Position numbers and translations under genes: made by a program | The notes under the pieces: generated by a model | Seen by the model: only the letters and a program-made list of their open reading frames with translations | What the model was told of the DNA's origin: nothing | The model's database searches: none | Shown: piece by piece, positions 33,917 to 43,463 of the stretch | Position numbering within the stretch: the first letter of the stretch is position 1 | Layout: each line of letters starts with the position of its first letter | Source: Anaerovorax odorimutans | GTDB lineage: Bacteria > Bacillota > Clostridia > Peptostreptococcales > Anaerovoracaceae | Assembly: GCF_024459955.1 (NCBI RefSeq) | Contig: NZ_JANFXK010000002.1 | Span: forward strand, 124,001 to 188,000 | Direction of reading: 5' to 3' | Length of the DNA stretch: 64,000 nt

Positions 33917-35701
33917 TTAGTTTCCCACCGTTTCCTCGTTGGTCGTATACATGTTGTAAAGCCTGCTGTACAGGCCACCTTTCTTCATCAGCTCTTCGTG
34001 GCTGCCCCGTTCCTGAATACCATCCTCTGTCAATACCAGAATCGTTGACGCATTGCGGATCGTAGTCAGGCGGTGGGCGATAGTCAGGGTCGTTCTGCCC
34101 TTGGCCAGTTTTTCAAGGGACTGCTGGATAATCAGTTCACTTTCGTTATCCAGAGCAGAAGTGGCCTCGTCCAAAATGAGGATCGGCGGATTTTTCAGAA
34201 ATACCCGCGCAATGCTGATTCTCTGCTTCTGCCCGCCTGACAGCTTGACGCCCCTCTCGCCGACAAAAGTGTCGTAACCATCTGTCAGCTGCATGATGAA
34301 CTCGTGGGCCCCTGCCAGTTTGGCGGCTTCAATGATTTCTTCCCGGCTGGCTCCCGGCTTTCCGTATTCGATATTATCATAAACCGTTCCTGAAAACAAA
34401 TAAACTTCCTGCTGAACCATGCCAATCTGGGATCGAAGGGAGTGGGCTGTCACGCTGCGGATATCGGTTCCGTCGATCAATATACGGCCCTCTGTGACGT
34501 CGTAAAATCGTGGGATCAGGTTACACAACGTCGTTTTACCCGCGCCCGACGGCCCCACCAGAGCCACGTTTTCTCCCGCATGGATATTCAGGTCAATGTG
34601 GGCCAGAACGTTTTCATCACTGTCCGCATAATGGAAGCTGGCGCTTTCAAATGTGATATTTCCCTTTACCGCCTGCAGCTCCGTCGCATCCGGCGAATCC
34701 TTTATTTCCACCTCTTCATCCATAACTTCGATGAACCGCTCGATTCCAGTCATTCCCCGCTGGAACTGCTCGGTAAATTCCACGATCCGGCGCACAGAAG
34801 CCAAAAGCATTACCACGTACAGCAGATAGGCCATCAGATCCGGCGGCGTGATGATTCCCTTCATCATAAACAGCGATCCGGCAACCACGACAGCAATGTA
34901 CATAACCCCGTCGAAAAGCCTGGTGGTACTCTGAAAGCCGGCCATATACCGATACGCTTCCTTTTTCACGTTGAGAAAACCTTCATTGCCTTCTTTGAAT
35001 TTTTCGCCCTCAATATCTTCATTGGCAAAGGATTTAACTACCCGCACGCCCAGCAGACTGTCCTCCACCTGGGCATTGATCTCTCCCAGCTGGTTTCTGG
35101 ACTTTTTGAAAGCAGTCCTCATTTTATTATTGAACTTCATGGCAAAAAAGATCATCACCGGGATAATGGCGAAAATGATCAGGGTAAGCCAGACATTGAC
35201 CGAGCTGAGGATACAGAAGGAAACAATAATCTTCACCGCCGCGATATAGTATTCTTCCGGACAGTGATGGGCAAATTCCGTTACATCGAAAAGGTCGCTG
35301 GTGATCCTTGCCATCAGCTGGCCGATTTTTGTATTGCTGTAAAAGGAATAGGAAAGCTCCTGCAAATGATCGAAAAGATCTTTTCTCATGTCCGTCTCGA
35401 TTTTCGCGCCCATCACATGTCCGATATTGGCCATGTAATAATTGGCGATGAGGTCGATAACCCGCAGGCCCAGATAAACGGCGCCCACCGACAGGATCAG
35501 GCGCACCGAAAGACTGGCCGCGTTGTTCATCCCCATATCGGTGAGATAGCGGACGATCATCGGCAGGACTAAATCGCAGATTGTCGTCAGCGTCGCACAG
35601 AAGAGGTCCAGAATCAGGACCCATTTATACTTTTTAAAATATGGAAGAAACCTCTTAATGAGATAAGAGGTTTTCTTCGTATTGATGTTATTTTCTTTCA
35701 T
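33917..35701 (-). CDS. ABC transporter, fused permease and ATPase (exporter type)
   Basis: 594 aa half-transporter. Six-helix membrane domain to about residue 330, ATPase after about 350: Walker A GPSGAGKTTLC, Q-loop MVQQEVY, signature LSGGQKQRISIAR, Walker B ILILDEATSALD, H-loop AHRLTTIR. Exporter family of MsbA/LmrA type that works as a dimer; substrate not predictable. AAGGAATTCG precedes the ATG. Operon with the DUF2238 protein. Confidence 0.92.
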   Translation of the reverse strand: MKENNINTKKTSYLIKRFLPYFKKYKWVLILDLFCATLTTICDLVLPMIVRYLTDMGMNNAASLSVRLILSVGAVYLGLRVIDLIANYYMANIGHVMGAKIETDMRKDLFDHLQELSYSFYSNTKIGQLMARITSDLFDVTEFAHHCPEEYYIAAVKIIVSFCILSSVNVWLTLIIFAIIPVMIFFAMKFNNKMRTAFKKSRNQLGEINAQVEDSLLGVRVVKSFANEDIEGEKFKEGNEGFLNVKKEAYRYMAGFQSTTRLFDGVMYIAVVVAGSLFMMKGIITPPDLMAYLLYVVMLLASVRRIVEFTEQFQRGMTGIERFIEVMDEEVEIKDSPDATELQAVKGNITFESASFHYADSDENVLAHIDLNIHAGENVALVGPSGAGKTTLCNLIPRFYDVTEGRILIDGTDIRSVTAHSLRSQIGMVQQEVYLFSGTVYDNIEYGKPGASREEIIEAAKLAGAHEFIMQLTDGYDTFVGERGVKLSGGQKQRISIARVFLKNPPILILDEATSALDNESELIIQQSLEKLAKGRTTLTIAHRLTTIRNASTILVLTEDGIQERGSHEELMKKGGLYSRLYNMYTTNEETVGN

Positions 35702-35785
35702 ATTCGAATTCCTTAATAGTTACCTGTTTTGCACCCTATCCGCTGTTCGGAAAGCAAAATTGCCGCAGGCAGCGTTTTAAAGGCA

Positions 35786-37165
35786 TCAGCTGTATTTTTC
35801 CGCCAGAATCCGTCCCACATGGACGCCGCTGGCCGAAGCCTGCGACAGGGAATGGGTCACACCTGAACCATCTCCCAGAGCGTACATGCCTTTTACGACG
35901 GTTTCCAGATTTTCGTCTACTTCCACTTTTGAATTGTAGAACTTTACTTCTACCCCGTACAGCAGAGTATCCTCGTTGGCAGTTCCGGGGGCAATTTTAT
36001 CCAGCGCATAGATCATCTCAATGATATTATCCAGTTGCCGCTTTGGGATCACCAGGCTCAAATCTCCCGGCGTGGCCTGCAGCGTTGGTCGGGTAAAGCA
36101 CTTTTCCATTCTGCGGGCGCTGCTCCTGCGGCCTTTAATCAGATCGCCGAATCTCTGCAGCAGTACGCCGCCGCCCAGCATATTGGACAGTCTGGCGATG
36201 GATTCGCCGTACTCGTTGCTGTCCTTGAACGGCTCCGTAAACTTGTTGGACACCAGAAGCGCAAAGTTGGTGTTCTCTGTCCTCAGGGCCGGGTCCGCAT
36301 AGCTGTGGCCGTTTACTGTAACGATTCCGTTGGTATTCTCGGCAACCACTTCTCCGTAAGGGTTCATACAGAAGGTACGCACCAGATCATTATATTTATC
36401 GGTCTTGTATACGATCTTACTTTCGTACACGTCGTCTGTGATATGTTTGAACACTTCCGCCGGAAGCTCAACCCGCACTCCGATATCCACACGGTTGCGC
36501 TTTTGGCCGATCGCCATTTTATCGCAAATGCTGGAGATCCATTTGGAACCGGAACGGCCGGTGGCCAGTACCAGATCCTCACAGGCCATAACATCTCCTT
36601 TATCCGTGGTGATCTCAAAGGTACCGTCCTCTTTCTTCACCACATCCTTAATGGTTGTATAGAACATGGTATCTACTTTACTGCTGCAGTAATCAAAGAC
36701 TCTGCCCAGAATTTTCACATTGCGGTCGGTTCCCAGATGGCGCACCTTTGCCTCTAAAAGGTGAAGATTGTTTCTCAGCGCCGTTGTTTTCAGCTCAGAG
36801 CTGGCGGTGGAATAAAGCTTGGCATCCGCGCCGCCCATGCTGCACAGAACATCGTCCACATATTCCATCAGCTCCAGCGCTTCCTCCGTACCCACGTAGT
36901 TATGTAAGTCTCCTCCAAATTGGGTGGTAATGTTATATTTCCCGTCGGAAAGGGTTCCTGCTCCCCCGTATCCATTCATAATATGGCAGGGAGTACACTT
37001 CAGGCATGACTTGGCTCCCTTTTTGATCGGGCACTGGCGCTTTTCCAGCGGCGCGCCCTTGTCGATCATAAGTACCCTGGCTTTATTATTTCTCTTTGTA
37101 AGCTCATAGGATAAAAATACACCGCTGGCTCCCGCGCCAACAATGATTATGTCATAGTTTTTCAT
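35786..37165 (-). CDS. FAD-dependent oxidoreductase (COG2509-type)
   Basis: 459 aa. FAD motif DIIIVGAGASGVFLSYEL at the start. A Cys-rich stretch (RQCPIKKGAKSCLKCTPCHIMNGYGG) follows at about 43-70 with four Cys that could bind a cluster or disulfide. Further motifs are LVLATGRSGSKW and a C-terminal ALGDGSGVTHSLSQASASG. Proteins of this group are called FAD-dependent dehydrogenases without a known substrate. GGAGGGAATGAA precedes the ATG. Monocistronic by spacing. Confidence 0.85.
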   Translation of the reverse strand: MKNYDIIIVGAGASGVFLSYELTKRNNKARVLMIDKGAPLEKRQCPIKKGAKSCLKCTPCHIMNGYGGAGTLSDGKYNITTQFGGDLHNYVGTEEALELMEYVDDVLCSMGGADAKLYSTASSELKTTALRNNLHLLEAKVRHLGTDRNVKILGRVFDYCSSKVDTMFYTTIKDVVKKEDGTFEITTDKGDVMACEDLVLATGRSGSKWISSICDKMAIGQKRNRVDIGVRVELPAEVFKHITDDVYESKIVYKTDKYNDLVRTFCMNPYGEVVAENTNGIVTVNGHSYADPALRTENTNFALLVSNKFTEPFKDSNEYGESIARLSNMLGGGVLLQRFGDLIKGRRSSARRMEKCFTRPTLQATPGDLSLVIPKRQLDNIIEMIYALDKIAPGTANEDTLLYGVEVKFYNSKVEVDENLETVVKGMYALGDGSGVTHSLSQASASGVHVGRILAEKYS

Positions 37166-37298
37166 TTCATTCCCTCCAGAAATGGCTTTCTCTTTTTCTC
37201 AATTCTTATATTCTATGCCGTTTTGTCCCTTTTGTAAAGTAGGCAAATTCCTGCGGCGCCCTGCCCTGATTCACAAAGATGTAACCGCAGCAAGCCGC

Positions 37299-37329
37299 AA
37301 AAATCCCGGAATCAGCTTCCGGGATTTTT
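37299..37329. terminator. Bidirectional terminator after L,D-transpeptidase gene
   Basis: AAAATCCCGGAA/TTCCGGGATTTTT with a 5-nt loop and A/T tracts on both sides, about 20 nt past the transpeptidase stop. Confidence 0.85.
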
Positions 37330-37347
37330 CTTTATTAAGGATCCGAA

Positions 37348-38571
37348 CTATTTTTTCTTCTTTTTGATGTTCGGGTCGGTCGGGTCGTAATGCTGTCCTG
37401 ATTTGATCTTCTTAACAGTCGGTTTGTCAAAAGGACCTGCGGACTTTCCGTCGTAAATGACTACCTTCGTCTTTTTGTTTCTGGCAATGTCGTAGATGAT
37501 TTTCGCATTTGCCGTCTGCAGACGAATGCATCCATGAGATGCGGCCTTGCCCAGGTTATTGTAGGCAGCCGAGCTCAGTGTACGGTTGTTCTTCTGATTG
37601 AAGTTTACCGAATGGAACAGGTATCCTCCTGTGATTCTGGAGCAATACTGGCCGTAGCAGTATCCGCCCATCGTCGGGCCTCCCAGCTTTGCCCAGCGGT
37701 AAGTTCTTCCCTTGGACAGATAATAGGTTCCCTTTACGGTAGGAGTCTTGGACTTGCCTACGGAGCAGGCCATGGCCTTCACCGGAATCGTATATCCCCG
37801 CTTACCGTCCTTCGCGTACAGCGTCACACAGTTTTTCTTGCGGTTTACCTTAATCGTAATATCTTTTTTCTTCCATTTGTTTCCGAACTTGGCGATCAGG
37901 TCCTGGCACAGTCTGCCCTTGCTGTCAAAATAGTATTTGTATTTTCCAACGTATTTCCAGCCTGTAAGCGCCGTGCCTTTTTTGAAGTAATAGCGCTTGC
38001 CCTTTACTCTCTTCCAGGCCGTTCCTTTGTAAACCTTGCCGCTCTTTTGGAAATAGTAGATCTTACCGTCATTCATTTTTTTGACAGTATTTTTATACTT
38101 TGTCTGCTTAACGCCGCTCTTGTAATAGTAGCTGCCGCTGACTCCGGAGTAAACCTTTCCTGCCTTGTAGAGCTTGTTGTTCTTTGTTCCGGAGAAGGGC
38201 TTTCCGTTTACATACAAAAGCTTGTTGTATGTGCCATTGGCCAGTGAACCGCTGACATAGTATTTGCCGCCGTAGTTACCGGTATAGAGCACGCCTTTGG
38301 TGCCGTTTCCAAAGTTGTATAATTTGCCACCAATATCCTGCAGACCCTGCAGTAAAACACCATTCCTAACGTAGGTGCCATCGGCCTGCCAGCCGTCTTG
38401 CTTTGGCGCTTCCTGCGGCGCCTGGGTTTCACTCGTAGCCTCCGTGGTCGTTTCTTCCGTTGGCGCAGCCTCTTGCGCATAAGCCTGGCTGCCCGCAAAC
38501 ATCCACATACCCAGCAGCACCGCCAGAGCGGCCAAACCTACAATTAACCCCCGAGATCTCGTTGATTGCAT
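37348..38571 (-). CDS. Secreted L,D-transpeptidase with wall-binding repeats
   Basis: 407 aa. Signal peptide (LIVGLAALAVLLGMWMFAGSQAYA), a Thr/Glu-rich linker, then about eight short aromatic/Gly repeats like choline/glucan-binding units (GKVYKGTAWKRVKGKRYYFKKG) at about 60-230. The C-terminal YkuD domain has HSVNFNQ and catalytic Cys in AASHGCIRLQTANAK. It makes 3-3 peptidoglycan crosslinks or attaches proteins at the cell wall. GGAGAGACAAA precedes the ATG. Confidence 0.92.
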   Translation of the reverse strand: MQSTRSRGLIVGLAALAVLLGMWMFAGSQAYAQEAAPTEETTTEATSETQAPQEAPKQDGWQADGTYVRNGVLLQGLQDIGGKLYNFGNGTKGVLYTGNYGGKYYVSGSLANGTYNKLLYVNGKPFSGTKNNKLYKAGKVYSGVSGSYYYKSGVKQTKYKNTVKKMNDGKIYYFQKSGKVYKGTAWKRVKGKRYYFKKGTALTGWKYVGKYKYYFDSKGRLCQDLIAKFGNKWKKKDITIKVNRKKNCVTLYAKDGKRGYTIPVKAMACSVGKSKTPTVKGTYYLSKGRTYRWAKLGGPTMGGYCYGQYCSRITGGYLFHSVNFNQKNNRTLSSAAYNNLGKAASHGCIRLQTANAKIIYDIARNKKTKVVIYDGKSAGPFDKPTVKKIKSGQHYDPTDPNIKKKKK

Positions 38572-38655
38572 TTTGTCTCTCCTTTTACATAAATACGGGG
38601 ACCGCTGAAAAAACCGTCCCCCTTGTTCGCCGTATTCCGCCTGTCCGTCGTTTGC

Positions 38656-38904
38656 CTATTCTTCGAGCATCAGCTCGTCAAATACTGCTACTGCCTTTTC
38701 GAATTCAGCATCATCCACAATGTCGATCAGCTCGAACTCGTCTTCGCCGGTTTCCTTATATCCATAGATATACACGTCATCGGAATCGTCCTGTGGAATC
38801 AGGGCAATGTACTCCTTGTTTTCCGCTTCGAAAACTCCCAGGATCTCACATTCCAATTCTGTACCATCATCATATTCCAATGTGATGAAATCTGCATCTG
38901 ACAT
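38656..38904 (-). CDS. DUF1292 family protein
   Basis: 82 aa from ATG 38904; the upstream TTG frame runs through the GGAGG ribosome site and is rejected. Very acidic. Matches the DUF1292/YrzB pattern: ITLEYDDGTELECEILGVFEAENKEYIALIP, then DDVYIYGYKE. Family members often lie near ruvX/mreB-type housekeeping genes; no function is known. Here it sits between the L,D-transpeptidase gene and uvrC. Confidence 0.88.
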   Translation of the reverse strand: MSDADFITLEYDDGTELECEILGVFEAENKEYIALIPQDDSDDVYIYGYKETGEDEFELIDIVDDAEFEKAVAVFDELMLEE

Positions 38905-38971
38905 ATTTGTTTCCTCCAAAAAATTCTCTAAAATTGTGCTAATATCATTACTATACCATTATGCTGGGCTT

Positions 38972-40828
38972 TTAGCAATGAAAATATTCCTGAATTTTTT
39001 CCGCCAGTTTCTCTGTAACTCCTTTGACTTCCCGCAGTTCTTCCCGGGTGGCGTTCTTTATCCGGTCCACGCTGCCGAAATGATCCAGCAGCGCGTTCCG
39101 CTTTGCCGGACCGATGCCCTCGATTTCATCCAGAACCGAGGTGAGCATTCTTTTGTTCCGAAGGCCTCTGTGGTATTCGATGGCAAACCGATGCACCTCT
39201 TCCTGAACCGTACCCATATATTTGTACAGCAGCGGGTAATCTTTCAGAAGAATCTCTTCCATGCTGCCATCTTTGAAAAATACCAGTGAGCGGGTTCTAT
39301 GGTGATCGTCCTTTGCCATGCCCGCCACCGCCAGATCCAGTTCCAGGCCGCGGATCATCTCCAAAGCCGCATTGACATGTCCCTTGCCGCCGTCGATGAG
39401 AATGAGGTCCGGGAAAACGGAAAAGCCTTCATCTCCTTCCAAAGCCCGCCGGAATCTGCGGAAAAGCACTTCCTGCATGCTTCCATAATCGTTGGGGCCT
39501 TCTACCGACCGCACCTTGAACCTGCGGTAGGATTTTTTATCCGGCTTCAAACCTTCGAAAACAACCATCGCTCCCACTGTGTCCACGCCGTTGGTGTTGG
39601 AAATGTCGTAAGCCTCCACCCTGTAATCACGGCCGCTGTAGTCTCCCTCTTCATACCCCATCTGGCTGAGGATGTTATAGATCTCCCGGCCCAGGCTCTC
39701 GGCCCGCTCTTTTCTTACTTCCGCACGCTGGTCAATGGTCTTGACCATTTCCACCACATCTTTCTTCGCCAGCTCCAGCACCGCCCGTTTTTCACCCTTC
39801 TTCGGAGCCAGCAAATGGACCTGATGGCCGGCAATACCGGAAAGATATTCTTCCAGCAGCTCCTTTTCCTCAGGCTGCTTTTCCAGAATAATCTCTTTGG
39901 GCAGAGTCAGACTCTGTCCGTAGTGCTGCTTGATGAAAGCGGAAATAATGTCTTCCGAGGAATCCTCTTCCATAGATTGCAGGTCATAGGTTTCCCGGCC
40001 GCTCAGCTTGCCGTCCCTTACGAAAAAGAGCACCACATGACGCTGTTTGGCGCCTCTGGCTACCAGTATCAAATCCACGTCCTTGGTGTCCTGAAGCACC
40101 ACTCTCTGCTTTTCAGAAAGGGCCTTTGCCGCCATGATATAGTCCCGATACTCCGCCGCCCGTTCAAAGTCCAGGGCCTCGGATGCCTGGTTCATCTGCT
40201 CTTCCAGATAAGTAAGAATTCCTTTTGTCCTGCCCCGCAGAAAGTCTACTGCGTGATCCACCTTTTTCCGGTATTCCCCAGGAGACACCGTACCCTGACA
40301 GATGCCGTCGCACTGGTCGATATGGTAGTTGAGGCACGGCCGGAAGCCCTTGGGAAAAACACGGGCAGAACACTTTTTCAGGGCATAAACCTGATTGAGA
40401 AGGTCAACGATCTGATTGACGGCTCCTGCGTCGCTGTAAGGGCCAAAGTATTTGCTGCCGTCCTTTTTTACCAGCCGGGTCTTAACGATGCGGGGGAAAT
40501 CCTCCTCTGTCGTCACCTTAATATATGGATACGTCTTGTCATCCCGCAAAAGCACGTTGTACTTCGGCATATGCTTTTTGATGAGATTGCACTCTAAGAT
40601 CAGGGCCTCCATTTCGCTTCCCGTGGTAATATACTCGAATTCCTCGATCTGCGAAACCATTGCCCTGACCTTCGGGTCCATATTTCTGGAGGACTGGAAA
40701 TACTGGCGCACCCGATTTTTCAGGGAAATCGCCTTGCCTACGTAAATAACCTGCCCCAGCTTATCCTTGTGAATGTAAACTCCCGGTGAATCCGGGAGTT
40801 TTTTCAGGTTCTCTTGAATATCAAACAT
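38972..40828 (-). CDS. uvrC: Excinuclease ABC subunit C
   Basis: 618 aa, full length. N-terminal GIY-YIG nuclease (SPGVYIHKDKLGQVIYVGKA), UVR motif for UvrB binding (SEALDFERAAEYRDYI, about 205-225), C-terminal RNase H-like nuclease (LILIDGGKGHVNAAL), and a helix-hairpin-helix end (EGIGPAKRNALLDHFGS, VKGVTEKLAEKIQE). It makes both cuts at DNA lesions in nucleotide excision repair. The start overlaps the end of the carboxypeptidase gene by 8 bp, so expression is coupled. Confidence 0.97.
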   Translation of the reverse strand: MFDIQENLKKLPDSPGVYIHKDKLGQVIYVGKAISLKNRVRQYFQSSRNMDPKVRAMVSQIEEFEYITTGSEMEALILECNLIKKHMPKYNVLLRDDKTYPYIKVTTEEDFPRIVKTRLVKKDGSKYFGPYSDAGAVNQIVDLLNQVYALKKCSARVFPKGFRPCLNYHIDQCDGICQGTVSPGEYRKKVDHAVDFLRGRTKGILTYLEEQMNQASEALDFERAAEYRDYIMAAKALSEKQRVVLQDTKDVDLILVARGAKQRHVVLFFVRDGKLSGRETYDLQSMEEDSSEDIISAFIKQHYGQSLTLPKEIILEKQPEEKELLEEYLSGIAGHQVHLLAPKKGEKRAVLELAKKDVVEMVKTIDQRAEVRKERAESLGREIYNILSQMGYEEGDYSGRDYRVEAYDISNTNGVDTVGAMVVFEGLKPDKKSYRRFKVRSVEGPNDYGSMQEVLFRRFRRALEGDEGFSVFPDLILIDGGKGHVNAALEMIRGLELDLAVAGMAKDDHHRTRSLVFFKDGSMEEILLKDYPLLYKYMGTVQEEVHRFAIEYHRGLRNKRMLTSVLDEIEGIGPAKRNALLDHFGSVDRIKNATREELREVKGVTEKLAEKIQEYFHC

Positions 40829-42185
40829 GTTTTCTTCGCTCTTGCTCTCTTCTCCTCTGCCGTTTTGCCTTTGCGGCTTTTCTCCTGCTGCGCTTGCTGC
40901 CCGGGCGTCTGTTGAGCAGGATCACGATTATAATCATCAGAATAATGATGCCCACTGCAATGTAAATCAGGACAGCCAGCCAGTCGGGAATACCGATGTG
41001 CGAAAGAGGGCCGCCTTCCTCAATGGTTTTGGCCGCTACCGCATCCACCTGGCTCATGAGGCGATCACCGTCATAAACCTTGATGACGCCTACCTTGTCT
41101 CCCTTTTTTATTGGAGCTTTCAGCTCCATCTTTTCAAACTCCGTATGTACCGCTTTGATGTCCTCATCTTTTTCTACGGTAACCGAAGCCGGGCCCGAAG
41201 CTACGGCCGGCACGTTTCTGTGAGCGCCCCATTTGACGCGCACCTTGCCGACTTTCTCCGCCTTTTCCACGATCTGATGCGTATCATAGAACCGGTCCAG
41301 GGTGTAATCCCACAATTGGATGGTGTCGTAAAAACGCATCTGCGGCCCCGAATGAAGCACCACCGAAATCAGCTCCGTACCGTTTCGGTCCACAGCGCCT
41401 ACAAAACAGCCACCCGCCGTGCTGGTCAGGCCGGTTTTGACACCGATGGTTCCCGGATAATACGGGGTAAATTTAATCTTTTCCTTTTTATCCGTGCCCG
41501 TGCCTTTTTCCACTTCCACTTCTTCTTTATCCCACAGACATTCATTGGTGCTTTCCAGCTTGCGCGCTTTGGATTTATTGGTGGCCGGAATCGTATATTC
41601 CGTTGTGCTCACCAGCTTGCGGAACGTTTTGTCTTTCAGGCCCTCTCTGGCCATAACCGCCAGGTCGTAAGCGGTCGTCAGGTGCGCTTCCTGTCCCTGC
41701 CAGTTGAGTCCGTTGGGATTGAGGAAATGAGTGCTCTTGGCTCCGCATTCCTTTGCCTTTTGGTCCATCATCTTGGCGAAGTTTTCTACGGTCCCGCCCA
41801 TTTCTTCGGCCAGGACCACCGCCGCGTCATTGGCGGAATGAACCATCAGGGCGTAAAGAAGCTGCTCTACCGTCAGCTCCTCGCCCGCCTTCACCTCCAT
41901 GATGTTTCCCATCCTTGTGGCGTCGTGCTTCACGGTGATCACCTGATCCAGTTTCAGCTTTTCCAGCGCCAGAAGGCAGGTGGCTATCTTGGTCGTGCTG
42001 GCCGGTTCTCTCTTGGAGTACGCATCCTTCTCATATAGAATCTTCCCCGTGGAAGCGTCCATTACGATGGCCGCCTGGGCGTCCAATCCCAAATTGTCCG
42101 CAGACGCAGCAAATGCCGGCACCGCTTGGGTACAGGCAATTGCGATAATTGTAATAAGAATAAATAGTTTCTGCTTGAACTTCAT
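40821..42185 (-). CDS. D-alanyl-D-alanine carboxypeptidase (DacF-like PBP)
   Basis: 454 aa. Signal peptide, then the SxxK serine in ASTTKIATCLL (about 64), SxN in SANDAAVVL and the KTG box in GVKTGLTS. A C-terminal beta domain follows, then a membrane anchor (VLIYIAVGIIILMIIIVILL) with an Arg/Lys-rich tail. It trims the last D-Ala of peptidoglycan stem peptides at the membrane surface. GTAGGAGAAGGT precedes the ATG. Between apgM (8 bp upstream) and uvrC (overlap). Confidence 0.93.
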   Translation of the reverse strand: MKFKQKLFILITIIAIACTQAVPAFAASADNLGLDAQAAIVMDASTGKILYEKDAYSKREPASTTKIATCLLALEKLKLDQVITVKHDATRMGNIMEVKAGEELTVEQLLYALMVHSANDAAVVLAEEMGGTVENFAKMMDQKAKECGAKSTHFLNPNGLNWQGQEAHLTTAYDLAVMAREGLKDKTFRKLVSTTEYTIPATNKSKARKLESTNECLWDKEEVEVEKGTGTDKKEKIKFTPYYPGTIGVKTGLTSTAGGCFVGAVDRNGTELISVVLHSGPQMRFYDTIQLWDYTLDRFYDTHQIVEKAEKVGKVRVKWGAHRNVPAVASGPASVTVEKDEDIKAVHTEFEKMELKAPIKKGDKVGVIKVYDGDRLMSQVDAVAAKTIEEGGPLSHIGIPDWLAVLIYIAVGIIILMIIIVILLNRRPGSKRSRRKAAKAKRQRRREQERRKHV

Positions 42186-42193
42186 ACCTTCTC

Positions 42194-43405
42194 CTACTTT
42201 TCAAAGAAGAAATCCGCTAAGGCATAACCGCTGTCAAAGTATTGTCCTTTTGCTCCGGACTTTTCGTTGAACTGGCGATTTTTGTCCTCAGGCAGCTCTT
42301 TTCTGCTGTCATAAACCACATATGGAACCGGGTCCGCCGAATGGGTCCGAATGGCCAGAGGCGTTCTGTGATCGGGAACCACCAGCACACGGAAATCCTC
42401 CCCGGCCTGACGGAAATATTCCACGATCGGAGTCAAAACTTTACGGTCAATGGACTCCAGACACTGGATCTTTCCTTCCATGTCGCCCTGATGTGAGCAC
42501 TCGTCCGGCCCTTCCAGGTGCATGTATACGAAATCTTTTCCATCCTTGTACTCCCGAATGGCTGCCGCCGCTTTACCCTCAAAATTGGTATGCAGCGTAC
42601 CAGTAGCGCCTTCCACGTCTACGGAGTTCAGTCCCGCGCAGATGGCAATGCCCTTAATCAGATCTACCGCGGAAATCGCCGTGCCCTTTATTCCGTATTT
42701 GTCGTAGAAAGAAGACAGGCTCGGTTTTCTGCCCTGTCCCCAGATCCACAGGGTATTGGCCGGATTGAGCCCGCGAGCGATCCGGTCCTTATTCACCGGG
42801 TGATCCTTTAAAATCTCATAGCTTTCTTTCATCATATTGGTGATGAATTCGCTGCCTTCCCCCTTGGGAAGATGGTCTCCCACTCTCTGGGTCAGAACGT
42901 CGTGAGGCGGGGTCAGCTCATAGTCCGTGGATCCGTTATGAACGATCATGCAATGGCGATAGCTGACACCGGTATAAAAACGGATTTTATCGTCGGCGAA
43001 CTTTTCGTTGACCGCCTGAATCAGCTGGTCCGCTTCCCCTGTGGTGATATCCCCGGAGCTGTGGTCCGTGATGATGAGATCCTCGTAATCCCCTTCTCCT
43101 GTGAGCGTAATGATATTGGTACGGAAAGCCACATCTGTGTCCGACATGTCGATGCCGATGCTGGCTGCTTCCAGCGGGGATCTTCCAGTCAGGTATACAG
43201 ATGGGTCATATCCCATTACCGAAAGGTTGGCCGCGTCTGAACCCGGCGCTACTCCCGGGGGAATGGTCTTTACCATGCCCACCTGACCTTTCGCGGCCAG
43301 CTGGTTGACCATGGTCAGTTCCGCTGCTTCCAGCGGAGTTCTCCCTTCCAGCTTCTCAATGTTTTCATCTCCGGCTCCGTCGGGAACCAAGATCAAATAT
43401 TTCAT
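42194..43405 (-). CDS. apgM: Cofactor-independent phosphoglycerate mutase, archaeal type
   Basis: 403 aa. Alkaline-phosphatase-like fold: start YLILVPDGAGDENIEKLEGRTPLEAA, active-site Ser in PGSDAANLSVMGYDP, then MHLEGPDECSHQGD and VVPDHRTPLAIRTHS for metal binding. It interconverts 3- and 2-phosphoglycerate. It lies directly downstream of serC across a weak hairpin, and so couples the glycolytic pool with serine synthesis. GGAGGAAAAGC precedes the ATG. Confidence 0.93.
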   Translation of the reverse strand: MKYLILVPDGAGDENIEKLEGRTPLEAAELTMVNQLAAKGQVGMVKTIPPGVAPGSDAANLSVMGYDPSVYLTGRSPLEAASIGIDMSDTDVAFRTNIITLTGEGDYEDLIITDHSSGDITTGEADQLIQAVNEKFADDKIRFYTGVSYRHCMIVHNGSTDYELTPPHDVLTQRVGDHLPKGEGSEFITNMMKESYEILKDHPVNKDRIARGLNPANTLWIWGQGRKPSLSSFYDKYGIKGTAISAVDLIKGIAICAGLNSVDVEGATGTLHTNFEGKAAAAIREYKDGKDFVYMHLEGPDECSHQGDMEGKIQCLESIDRKVLTPIVEYFRQAGEDFRVLVVPDHRTPLAIRTHSADPVPYVVYDSRKELPEDKNRQFNEKSGAKGQYFDSGYALADFFFEK

Positions 43406-43428
43406 GCTTTTCCTCCTAAAATGTCAAA

Positions 43429-43453
43429 GGCTTCCCTTTTGTAGTGGGAAGCC
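43429..43453 (-). other. Hairpin between serC and apgM
   Basis: GGCTTCCC/GGGAAGCC with a 9-nt loop, then TTTGACATTTT on the minus strand. It could be a leaky terminator that lowers apgM, dac and uvrC read-through. Confidence 0.5.
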
Positions 43454-43463
43454 CTGCTTGCTT